Shown one piece after another: positions 17,075-24,217 of a stretch of 64,000 nucleotides of DNA (the first letter of the stretch is position 1; the number at the start of each line of letters is the position of its first letter). The notes beneath the pieces are model-generated. The model had not been told where the DNA came from, searched no databases, and saw nothing but the letters and a program-made list of their open reading frames with translations. Source of the DNA: CAIUGU01 sp965279735 (lineage in GTDB: Bacteria > Pseudomonadota > Gammaproteobacteria > Steroidobacterales > Steroidobacteraceae); assembly GCA_965279735.1 (NCBI GenBank), contig OZ257260.1, forward strand, positions 2,604,001 through 2,668,000. Direction: 5' to 3'. Position numbers and translations under genes: made by a program.

Positions 17075-17108
17075 AAAGAGCCCCTCATGAGAGGGGCTCT
17101 TTTCTTTT
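17075..17108 (+). terminator. Rho-independent terminator after pilin copy 1
   Basis: A 12-bp stem (17075-17086 with 17091-17102) around a 4-nt ATGA loop contains GAGCCCCTC/GAGGGGCTC and is followed by a T-rich run (TTTCTTTTT). It is a strong intrinsic terminator that should isolate copy 1 from copy 2. Confidence 0.93.
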
Positions 17109-17215
17109 TGATAACCCGTTTTAAATTGTCCCGCGGGTTAAACGTTCAGTCTACATTCCCGAACCTGTGCCTGAATCAATACCGGAACACTCGCGACGAA
17201 AGTTAGGAGAATTTC

Positions 17216-17719
17216 ATGCTGCGGACTTCTAAAGGCTTCACTCTTATCGAATTGATGATCGTTGTTGCGATCATCGGCATTCTCGCGGCTATCGCGATTC
17301 CTGCTTATCAGGACTACACCATCCGTTCCCAGGTCTCGGAAGGACTGACCCTGGCAGGCTCCGCGAAAACCGCGATCTCCGAAAGCTTCTCAGCCACGGG
17401 TGTCACGCCCGCCAACCGGACTGCTGCTGGCATGTCAGCCAACAATGCGGATACGACCGGTAACTACGTTGGTCAGTTGCAGGTTGCTACAGGCACAATC
17501 ACGATCGTGTACAGCAACACAGCACCGCAGCGCGCTAACAGCGCAATTAATGGGTTAACGTTGAAGCTGGTGCCCTATTTGTCGGTGGATAACAGCGTCA
17601 TCTGGAAGTGCCGGGCCGTGGGCTCGGTTGCTAACCCTTCAGCCACTCCTATGACAGGCGCAGCTGTTGCGGCGGGTACTCTTCCCGCTAAGTATGCTCC
17701 TGCTGAGTGCCGAGCCTAA
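17216..17719 (+). CDS. pilA2: Type IV major pilin (copy 2)
   Basis: This 167-residue prepilin has a different leader (MLRTSKG) and then the same mature protein as copy 1 apart from A48G, S114L and T117K. Glu5 of the mature chain and the disulfide pair C132/C165 are kept, so it should be PilD-processed and assembled. An AGGAGA site precedes the ATG. No sigma-54 pattern is seen between the copy 1 terminator and this ATG. A weak TTGTCC-18-TCTACA sigma-70-like pair is the best I can find, so its control probably differs from copy 1. It could be a second major pilin or a donor for recombination. The gene symbol is provisional. Confidence 0.92.
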   Translation: MLRTSKGFTLIELMIVVAIIGILAAIAIPAYQDYTIRSQVSEGLTLAGSAKTAISESFSATGVTPANRTAAGMSANNADTTGNYVGQLQVATGTITIVYSNTAPQRANSAINGLTLKLVPYLSVDNSVIWKCRAVGSVANPSATPMTGAAVAAGTLPAKYAPAECRA

Positions 17720-17754
17720 CCTTCCGACAAACTAAAGCGGAAACGGCCCCAAAA

Positions 17755-17772
17755 GCCCCTCAATTGAGGGGC
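17755..17772 (+). terminator. Inverted repeat after pilin copy 2, probable terminator
   Basis: GCCCCTCAATTGAGGGGC is a perfect 18-bp palindrome that can form a 7-bp stem with an AATT loop. The stretch that follows (CCATTATCTTTG) is only weakly T-rich, so termination may be partial. It uses the same GCCCCTC arm as the terminator after copy 1. Confidence 0.7.
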
Positions 17773-17937
17773 CCATTATCTTTGCGGCTTATCTCCACGC
17801 TCCGCCAATGTGACGTAGCTCTAGCAACGGCGCCCCAGCGTCCGCCACAATCAAGGTGGATTTGACAATTGATTGCCGACCCCGCTTCAGGTATGAGTAG
17901 CATTGGTAGCAATTAAAGTTAGTTTTCGCGTAACCCC

Positions 17938-19680
17938 ATGATTGATAACGCCGCTCCCGCCCTCAGCACTGCCCGGGTTGCCCTTCAGGGTCTCCCGCAG
18001 CGCCTGATTCAGGATGGGCTGGTAGATGAGCAGACGATGGTGCAGGCAATTGCGGCTGCCAAAGACGCCCGTACAAACCTCGTCTCATATCTCGTCACCA
18101 ACGGCTTGGCAGACGCCCGGGAGATTGCCATCGCGGCTTCCCAGGAATTTGGCGTCCCTCTACTCGATCTCGAATCCATCCAGCCCGACATGGATGTTGT
18201 AAAGCTGGTTTCCGACAAGTTGCTCGCCAAGCATCGGGTCATGCCGCTGGTGCGACGCGGTAAGCGACTATTCGTTGCTGTATCCGATCCCACCAGCCTG
18301 CATTCAATTGACGAAATCAAATTCCAGACGGGCATGTCAGTGGAGGCGGTTGTCGTCGAAGACGACAAATTGCAGCAGATCGTCGGCCGAGCGATTGAGC
18401 AGTCCGATACCCAGATGCCTGGTCTTGCTGACGATGACCTGGATCTCGACAATCTCGAAGTCACCGGTGGCGATGAAGATCTCGACAAAGATGCTGTCGG
18501 GCGGGACGACGTCGAAGATGCGCCCATTGTCCGGTTCGTCAACAAGGTTCTGCTCGATGCAATCAAGAAAGGCGCATCGGACATCCACTTCGAACCTTAC
18601 GAAAAAACGTATCGCATCCGATTGCGCATCGACGGCATGTTGAAAGAGCTGGCGAACCCGCCAGTCCAACTGGCGGTCAAGATTTCTGCTCGCATCAAGG
18701 TCATGTCGCGACTGGATATCGCTGAAAGGCGAGTGCCGCAAGACGGCCGCATCAAAATGCGGATTTCCAAGAATCGCGCGATCGACTTCCGTGTCAGTTC
18801 ATGTCCGACGCTGTTTGGCGAAAAGATTGTCGCACGTATTCTCGACCCTTCGAGTGCGATGCTCGGTATCGATGCGCTGGGCTATGAGCCCTTCCAGAAG
18901 AAACTCTATATGGATGCCCTGGCGCGTCCACACGGCATGATCCTCGTGACAGGCCCCACGGGTAGCGGCAAGACCGTCTCGCTGTATACCGGCCTGAATA
19001 TCCTCAACAAGGAAGATACGAATATCTCGACGGCGGAGGATCCAGCCGAAATCAATCTGCCAGGCGTCAACCAGGTCAACGTCAATCCCAAGGTTGGTCT
19101 TACGTTCGCATCGGCGCTGCGCGCCTTCTTGCGGCAGGATCCCGATGTAATCATGGTCGGCGAAATCCGTGATCTCGAGACGGCGGAGATCGCCATCAAG
19201 GCTGCTCAAACCGGGCACCTTGTGCTATCGACGCTGCATACAAACGATGCGCCAAAGACACTAACTCGACTTATTGATATGGGCGTAAAGCCCTACGCAA
19301 TCGCTACATCAGTATCCCTGATCATTGCGCAGCGCCTAGCGCGGAAGCTGTGCAATGGATGCAAAGTCCGTGTTGACTTGCCGGCAGAAGCCCTGCTTAA
19401 GGAAGGATTCAAGCAGCACGAAATTGATTCAGGGATGACTCTCTATAAAGCGGTCGGATGCAACCAATGCACGGATGGCTACAAAGGTCGATTGGGCATC
19501 TACCAAGTGATGGCTGTAACGGAAAATATTGGCCGCATCATATTGCAAGGTGGCAATGCCGTCGATATTGCGGACGAGGCGGAAAAGGAAGGGGTTTGGG
19601 ACCTTCGACGTGCTGGCCTCGAGAAGGCTCGCAACGGAATCACCAGCCTAGACGAGATCAACCAAGTCACGGTCGAGTGA
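17938..19680 (+). CDS. pilB: Type IV pilus extension ATPase PilB
   Basis: PilB is the hexameric cytoplasmic ATPase that powers pilus extension. The 580-residue protein has an N-terminal T2SSE_N/MshEN-type domain (about 20-150, with VPLLDLESI), an acidic linker (DDDLDLDNLEV) and the GspE/PilB core. Walker A is GPTGSGKT at 339-346, the Asp box is STAEDPAEINLPGVNQV, Walker B is DPDVIMVGEIRD and the His box TGHLVLSTLHTND. A tetracysteine zinc site is visible as CNGC and CNQC. It lies downstream of the pilins and upstream of pilC (53 nt gap). ATG at 17938 is the only sensible start. Its function is well supported. Confidence 0.96.
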   Translation: MIDNAAPALSTARVALQGLPQRLIQDGLVDEQTMVQAIAAAKDARTNLVSYLVTNGLADAREIAIAASQEFGVPLLDLESIQPDMDVVKLVSDKLLAKHRVMPLVRRGKRLFVAVSDPTSLHSIDEIKFQTGMSVEAVVVEDDKLQQIVGRAIEQSDTQMPGLADDDLDLDNLEVTGGDEDLDKDAVGRDDVEDAPIVRFVNKVLLDAIKKGASDIHFEPYEKTYRIRLRIDGMLKELANPPVQLAVKISARIKVMSRLDIAERRVPQDGRIKMRISKNRAIDFRVSSCPTLFGEKIVARILDPSSAMLGIDALGYEPFQKKLYMDALARPHGMILVTGPTGSGKTVSLYTGLNILNKEDTNISTAEDPAEINLPGVNQVNVNPKVGLTFASALRAFLRQDPDVIMVGEIRDLETAEIAIKAAQTGHLVLSTLHTNDAPKTLTRLIDMGVKPYAIATSVSLIIAQRLARKLCNGCKVRVDLPAEALLKEGFKQHEIDSGMTLYKAVGCNQCTDGYKGRLGIYQVMAVTENIGRIILQGGNAVDIADEAEKEGVWDLRRAGLEKARNGITSLDEINQVTVE

Positions 19681-19733
19681 TTTGCCCGGCAAATACTGGC
19701 ACGACGTTTCGATAACTCAAGAGACTTACGGAC

Positions 19734-20951
19734 ATGGCAGAAGTCATTTCGGTCAAGCAATTCCCTTTCGTGTGGGAAGGCATGGACAAGAAGGGCAAGC
19801 GGCTGAAAGGCCGAATGCTGGCTGCCAATGAGGCAGCCGTACGCTCCGATCTGCGCAAGCAGGGCGTAGTAGCCAAGAAAGTCAGCAAGGAATTTCAACT
19901 CTTCAAGAGCGGAAAAAAAGTTACCGCTGAAGATGTCGCACTTTTTGCACGCCAACTGGCGACTATGCTGCAGGCTGGTATCCCGATGGTGCAGTGCTTT
20001 GACATCATCGGTAATGGGCATGATAAACCTTCAGTTCAGAAGCTCGTCTTGGCCATCAAATCCGATGTTGAAGCTGGTACTTCGCTGCATGAAGCGTTGG
20101 CAAAGCACCCCCTTTATTTTGACGATCTTTTTGTGAACCTCGTCGAGGCAGGTGAGCATGCGGGCGCCCTTGAAACATTGCTCGATAAAATCGCGACCTA
20201 CAAAGAAAAAACCGAGGCGCTGAAGAAGAAGATCAAGAAGGCCTTGTTCTATCCCACGGCAGTTCTGGCGGTGGCAATCATTGTTACCGTAATTCTGCTT
20301 GTCTTCGTAATTCCTCAATTTGAGAGCCTGTTCCAGGGCTTCGGCGCAGACCTACCTGCTTTTACGCAGATGGTTATCAACCTGTCGCGATTCGTCCAGG
20401 CTCAGGGCATTCTCATCGCTTTCATTCTAGGGGTAGCCGGGTATACGTTCTTCTACTTCAAGAAGCGCTCGCGGAAAATGCGGCACACGCTGGACAAAGC
20501 GATTCTCAAGGCTCCGATTGTCGGCCCCATCATCAAGAAGGCCGCGATCGCCCGCTATTCCAGAACGCTTTCAACAATGTTTGCCGCCGGTGTGCCGCTG
20601 GTTGAAGCGCTGACTTCGGTAGCCGGTGCAACCGGCAATATTGTTTATGAGGAAGCAACTCTTCGCATCCGTGACGAAGTTGCCACAGGCCAACGCCTGC
20701 AGCGTTCGATGGAAAACACGGGCCTGTTTCCAAACATGGTAGTGCAGATGATCGCGGTGGGTGAGGAATCGGGTTCGCTCGACGCCATGTCGGCCAAGGT
20801 TGCGGACTTCTATGAGGCAGACGTGGATGCTGCGGTGGACGGCATGAGCAGCTTGCTTGAACCGTTGATCATGGCGATCCTCGGCGTACTCGTGGGCGGT
20901 CTCGTGATCGCCATGTATCTGCCCATCTTCAAGCTCGGAGCGGTGGTCTGA
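19734..20951 (+). CDS. pilC: Type IV pilus inner membrane platform protein PilC
   Basis: PilC is the polytopic platform protein through which PilB drives pilin into the fibre. Its 405 residues match the family. Two T2SSF domains are visible (LFARQLATMLQAGIPMVQCF around 68-87, and RYSRTLSTMFAAGVPLVEAL near 277-296), with three membrane helices (about 175-195, 225-245 and 375-400). The N-terminus FVWEGMDKKGKRLKGRMLAA is the usual PilC start. It follows pilB directly and ends before a strong terminator. Confidence 0.96.
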   Translation: MAEVISVKQFPFVWEGMDKKGKRLKGRMLAANEAAVRSDLRKQGVVAKKVSKEFQLFKSGKKVTAEDVALFARQLATMLQAGIPMVQCFDIIGNGHDKPSVQKLVLAIKSDVEAGTSLHEALAKHPLYFDDLFVNLVEAGEHAGALETLLDKIATYKEKTEALKKKIKKALFYPTAVLAVAIIVTVILLVFVIPQFESLFQGFGADLPAFTQMVINLSRFVQAQGILIAFILGVAGYTFFYFKKRSRKMRHTLDKAILKAPIVGPIIKKAAIARYSRTLSTMFAAGVPLVEALTSVAGATGNIVYEEATLRIRDEVATGQRLQRSMENTGLFPNMVVQMIAVGEESGSLDAMSAKVADFYEADVDAAVDGMSSLLEPLIMAILGVLVGGLVIAMYLPIFKLGAVV

Positions 20952-20953
20952 CG

Positions 20954-20986
20954 CAGGCTTTGGGCTGTAGGCTTTAGGCTGTAGCT
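20954..20986. repeat. Short degenerate GGCTNTA-type repeats
   Basis: Between pilC and its terminator the sequence runs GGCTTT-GGGCTGTA-GGCTTTA-GGCTGTA, about four imperfect 6-8 nt units. Similar units (GGGCTATGGGCTCCGGGCTTCGGCTA) are found at 24168-24193, at the start of the mutT gene. GGCTGTAG also occurs at 29709. They look like a dispersed low-complexity repeat, with no known function that I can name. Confidence 0.55.
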
Positions 20987-20995
20987 AGAAACAAG

Positions 20996-21021
20996 AACGC
21001 CGCGCCCAGCGCGGCGTTTTT
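20996..21021 (+). terminator. Rho-independent terminator after pilC
   Basis: A perfect 10-bp GC-rich stem (AACGCCGCGC with GCGCGGCGTT, 20996-21005 and 21009-21018) and a 3-nt loop are followed by TTT. This should end the pilB-pilC transcript, so pilD probably has its own promoter. Confidence 0.92.
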
Positions 21022-21088
21022 CTATCTGGAATGACGTCAACACGATTGCTGAAATTATGTCGCTCCAGCTTCACTCCCAAGTAATAAC

Positions 21089-22003
21089 ATGATCGAACTC
21101 TTCTCCCACTCTATCCCGCTTTTCCTTGGCACGGTCTTCGTCTTCAGCCTGCTGGTGGGCAGCTTCCTCAACGTCGTCATTCACCGTGTGCCGGTCATGC
21201 TCGACCGGGAATGGAAAGCACAAGCCGCCGAAATGCTTGCGCCGACAGCCAGCTCTTCCCAGGCGGAAGCCCAGACTCCGAATCCCGAAGCTCTTCCTCG
21301 ATACAATCTTGTTGTTCCGCGCTCCGCCTGTCCGCACTGTGGAGCAGCGATCGGCGCCCTGCAGAATATTCCCGTCATCAGCTACCTGCTGCTCAAGGGA
21401 AAATGTGCGAATTGTCGCGCGCCGATTTCAGCTCGCTATCCGATTGTAGAGTTCGGCACAGCGACTCTTTCATTTCTGGTTGCATGGAAATTCGGTTTCA
21501 CCGTATTTACCGCGGGAGCACTGCTGCTGACCTGGACTCTCGTCGCGCTTGCTGCGATCGACATCGACCACCAGATTCTTCCCGACAACTTGACTCTGCC
21601 GCTGATGTGGGCGGGATTGCTGGTCAGCCTCGGTACTGCAGATACCAACCCTTGGACCCTGCCTGTCAGCGCACAGGAAAGCATCATCGGGGCAGCAGCG
21701 GGATACATGAGCCTGTGGCTGGTCTACAAGCTGTTCAAGCTGGCCACCGGCAAGGAAGGGATGGGGTATGGTGATTTCAAGCTGCTGGCAGCGCTCGGTG
21801 CGTGGCTTGGATGGATGATGCTGCCGGTCGTTATTCTGCTGTCGGCTGTCACCGGTGCGGTCATCGGCATACTGATGATCGCCTTGCGGGGACGCGACCG
21901 GAACATTCCCATTCCCTTCGGGCCTTATCTTGCGGCAGCAGGATGGATAGCGCTGATGTGGGGACCGGAAATCGCGCAGGGTTATCTCGGCAGGCTGCAT
22001 TGA
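21089..22003 (+). CDS. pilD: Prepilin peptidase / N-methyltransferase PilD
   Basis: PilD cuts the leader from prepilins and methylates the new N-terminal Phe. The 304-residue membrane protein has the zinc-binding tetracysteine loop C81-x2-C84-x21-C106-x2-C109 (CPHCG and CANCR). It also has the two catalytic aspartates of the GxGD-type aspartic protease family (D160 in DHQILPDNL and D230 in GYGDFKLL), and about seven membrane helices. The N-terminal LLVGSFLNVVIHRVP is the family signature. It should process both pilins upstream. It is followed after 50 nt by coaE, the same order as in Pseudomonas and Xanthomonas. Confidence 0.97.
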   Translation: MIELFSHSIPLFLGTVFVFSLLVGSFLNVVIHRVPVMLDREWKAQAAEMLAPTASSSQAEAQTPNPEALPRYNLVVPRSACPHCGAAIGALQNIPVISYLLLKGKCANCRAPISARYPIVEFGTATLSFLVAWKFGFTVFTAGALLLTWTLVALAAIDIDHQILPDNLTLPLMWAGLLVSLGTADTNPWTLPVSAQESIIGAAAGYMSLWLVYKLFKLATGKEGMGYGDFKLLAALGAWLGWMMLPVVILLSAVTGAVIGILMIALRGRDRNIPIPFGPYLAAAGWIALMWGPEIAQGYLGRLH

Positions 22004-22053
22004 ATCTGCTTTCAAGCGATGTTTAGCCCGCAGCCACAGCGTTCCCACAATTC

Positions 22054-22680
22054 ATGAACAGGCATGCCTTCCGCATCGGACTGACCGGTGGCATCGCCAG
22101 CGGTAAGTCTGTGGTTGCAGATGAATTCGCGACGCTTGGCATTCCCGTCATTGATGCCGACCTCATCGCGCGGGAACTTGTGGAGCCGGGCCAGCCAGCA
22201 CTCGAGCGCATCACCGGGATCTTCGGTAACGATGTTTTGGACGACACCGGACATCTTGACCGCTGCCGCATGCGGGAACGGATATTTGCCAATGCGGATC
22301 AGCGACGTCTGCTTGAATCGATACTGCATCCTGCGGTCAGGACGGAACTGATTCGCCGCTCCCTGGCTACAACCGGGGCTTACCAGATTCTGGTCATTCC
22401 GTTATTGCTTGAAAACGATCTTCGCTTTCTGGTCGACCGCGTTCTGGTCGTCGACGTCCCCGAAGAAGTTCAGCTGGAGCGCCTGCGAGGCCGTGACGGG
22501 ATGGACGCCAATGCGGCCCAACGTATGCTCTCGGCGCAAACCACTCGCGATATCCGGTTGGCTGCAGCGGATGACGTCATCGCCAACATCGGTACTTTGT
22601 CCGCGCTGCGGGAAAAGGTTAGAGCCCTTCATGAGAAATACCGGGGGTTGCAGAAACTGGCAGGAAACGGCAACAACTAG
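22054..22680 (+). CDS. coaE: Dephospho-CoA kinase
   Basis: CoaE phosphorylates the 3'-OH of dephospho-CoA, the last step of CoA synthesis. The 208-residue protein begins FRIGLTGGIASGKS, with the P-loop at 12-19, followed by VIDADLIARELVEPG, which carries the CoA-binding DAD motif. The lid and nucleotide region LLENDLRFLVDRVLVVDVPE fits the family. The length is normal (E. coli 206). It sits between pilD and zapD, a conserved order, and is probably cotranscribed with pilD. Confidence 0.96.
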   Translation: MNRHAFRIGLTGGIASGKSVVADEFATLGIPVIDADLIARELVEPGQPALERITGIFGNDVLDDTGHLDRCRMRERIFANADQRRLLESILHPAVRTELIRRSLATTGAYQILVIPLLLENDLRFLVDRVLVVDVPEEVQLERLRGRDGMDANAAQRMLSAQTTRDIRLAAADDVIANIGTLSALREKVRALHEKYRGLQKLAGNGNN

Positions 22681-22751
22681 CTTCATCCGGACGAAGCCCA
22701 AACCCGTTTTTTCATCTAGCCATATCCACCAGCCTGCCGCAGAATAGCCCG

Positions 22752-23561
22752 ATGACAGCAACGGGGCAGAATACAGAGCGCACGGAACCGGGCGCGGCCA
22801 CCATCGTGTACGAGCAGCCGCTGAACGAGCGCATGCGGACGTTCCTGCGCCTGGAATTCCTGTACAACCAGACTCTCTACCATCGGGAACGGGCCGACAG
22901 CTGGTCAACCCGCGCCGCCGTCGGATCGTTGCTGGAAATGCTCGCGATCACCGCGCGTGGAGACATCCGTAGCGATGTCCTCAAGGAGCTGGAACGGCAG
23001 ATGGCTGCCATGCATGAGTTCCAGTCACGTCCCGGCGTCGATGCCAGCAGGCTGCATGCGGTGCTCGCCAACCTGGCTCGTCTGCGTACGGAATTGAATG
23101 CGGCCGGCGCCCTCTTCATGCAGAAATTGCGTGATTCGGAATTCCTGAACTCGATCAAGCATCGCAACGCAATTCCGGGCGGCACCTGCGAATTCGATCT
23201 GCCGGATTTCTTTCACTGGCTGAATCAACCCTTCGAAGCTCGAACCGCTGCGTTCGAGGAATGGCTCGCCATCCTGCGGCCGCTGTGCGACGCCGTGACG
23301 GAGCTTCTCTGGCTGACCCGACAGAATTCCCGCCCGCGCCGGGAGACTGCCAACGCCGGCGTTTTCCTGCTTACGCTGGAACGTGAGAATCCATGCCAGC
23401 TGTTGCGTGTCGGTCTGCCGGCTGATGCACAACTGTTCCCCGAGATCAGCGGTAGCCATCACCGATGCACAATCCGCTTCCTGGCCGGCGCGACTGTCAC
23501 CGCCACTCGCCCTGCGCAGACCACGGAAGATGTGCCATTCCTGCTGACGGCCTGCACCTGA
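22752..23561 (+). CDS. zapD: FtsZ-associated division protein ZapD
   Basis: ZapD (formerly YacF) crosslinks FtsZ filaments by binding the FtsZ C-terminal tail. The 269-residue protein matches the family in length (E. coli 247). It shows the characteristic start IVYEQPLNERMRTFLRLEFL, the helical segment LLEMLAITARGDIRSDVLKE, and the late ENPCQLLRVGLP. The C-terminal part is predicted beta-rich (CTIRFL). It is 71 nt after coaE and convergent with yacG. FtsZ, its partner, is encoded 7 kb downstream. Confidence 0.93.
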   Translation: MTATGQNTERTEPGAATIVYEQPLNERMRTFLRLEFLYNQTLYHRERADSWSTRAAVGSLLEMLAITARGDIRSDVLKELERQMAAMHEFQSRPGVDASRLHAVLANLARLRTELNAAGALFMQKLRDSEFLNSIKHRNAIPGGTCEFDLPDFFHWLNQPFEARTAAFEEWLAILRPLCDAVTELLWLTRQNSRPRRETANAGVFLLTLERENPCQLLRVGLPADAQLFPEISGSHHRCTIRFLAGATVTATRPAQTTEDVPFLLTACT

Positions 23562-23577
23562 AAAGCTGCGTCGGGCG

Positions 23578-23766
23578 CTATTGCTCCGGATCCTCTTGAT
23601 CGGCATCCCCCGTCAGATCGGCTGGCGTGCTATCCGGAATTGACCTCTGCTCGCTTGCCCACGCCCCGAGATCGATAAGCTTGCAGCGTTCGCTGCAGAA
23701 GGGACGCCACGGAAACTTGGCTGACCATTCTACGGCGCGACTGCAGGTTGGACAGGTCACCGTCAT
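23578..23766 (-). CDS. yacG: DNA gyrase inhibitor YacG (zinc ribbon)
   Basis: YacG is a small zinc protein; the E. coli protein binds GyrB and blocks gyrase from binding DNA. The 62-residue ORF has the expected four-cysteine zinc site (CPTC at 5-8 and CSERC near 24-28) and the conserved RPFCSERCKLIDLGAWASE block. A short acidic tail (DLTGDADQEDPEQ) ends the protein. It lies 3 nt downstream of mutT on the minus strand, and the zapD-yacG-mutT-secA order is conserved. Confidence 0.92.
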   Translation of the reverse strand: MTVTCPTCSRAVEWSAKFPWRPFCSERCKLIDLGAWASEQRSIPDSTPADLTGDADQEDPEQ

Positions 23767-23769
23767 GGG

Positions 23770-24198
23770 CTAAAGATCTTTCTGCAGGGCGCTGATCATG
23801 GGTCGATCCGCTTCCAGCAGATCCACGTTCGCAAGTTCGTTGAGCGGAATCCAATCCAGCTTCTGGCCTTCCCGCGATTCCGGAACACCGCTGTAGCCAG
23901 TCACGCGCCACAGATCCAGTAGAACGCGACGGTCGGGATACGCATGCTCGTAGGAAATGAGTGGCTCGGCGGTCATCACGTCCACGCCCAGCTCTTCCAG
24001 CAGCTCGCGCCTGAGTGCCTCAAACCGGGTTTCGTCTGCGGATCGCTTACCACCTGGAAACTCCCAACGCCCCGCCATGTGCTTGCCGGCCGGACGTTCA
24101 GAGAGAAGCACCCGACCAGCAGCGTCGAACAGGGCACCGGCCAGCACATGGATGAGCGGAAAGCCTTGGGCTATGGGCTCCGGGCTTCGGCTAGTCAT
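23770..24198 (-). CDS. mutT: 8-oxo-dGTP diphosphatase MutT (Nudix)
   Basis: MutT removes 8-oxo-dGTP from the nucleotide pool and so prevents A:T to C:G transversions. The 142-residue protein carries a complete Nudix box (GX5EX7REUXEEXGU), read as GKRSADE, seven residues, then RELLEELGVDV, preceded by GRWEFPG. The N-terminal SRSPEPIAQGF is encoded by a low-complexity GGCT-type repeat (24168-24193), so the true start may lie a few codons inside (near FPLIHVLAGAL). The length is close to E. coli MutT (129). It is 19 nt downstream of secA. Confidence 0.92.
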   Translation of the reverse strand: MTSRSPEPIAQGFPLIHVLAGALFDAAGRVLLSERPAGKHMAGRWEFPGGKRSADETRFEALRRELLEELGVDVMTAEPLISYEHAYPDRRVLLDLWRVTGYSGVPESREGQKLDWIPLNELANVDLLEADRPMISALQKDL

Positions 24199-24217
24199 CG
24201 CAAACCCGCAGCGCGGA

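Larger units (their letters stand above)
16571..17719 (+). repeat. Tandem duplication of the pilin coding region (2 x 486 bp)
   Basis: Bases 16571-17056 and 17234-17719 are direct repeats of 486 bp with a period of 663 bp. They differ at only a handful of positions except for one island (16884-16927 versus 17547-17590) where about a dozen bases differ. Flanking leaders and intergenic DNA are unrelated. The pattern points to duplication followed by gene conversion. Confidence 0.9.

Noticed and set aside
16553..17719. Assembly artefact as the cause of the double pilin
   Set aside because: The leaders, spacers and a central island differ between copies, so a simple repeat-collapse or duplication error is unlikely; still worth a long-read check.
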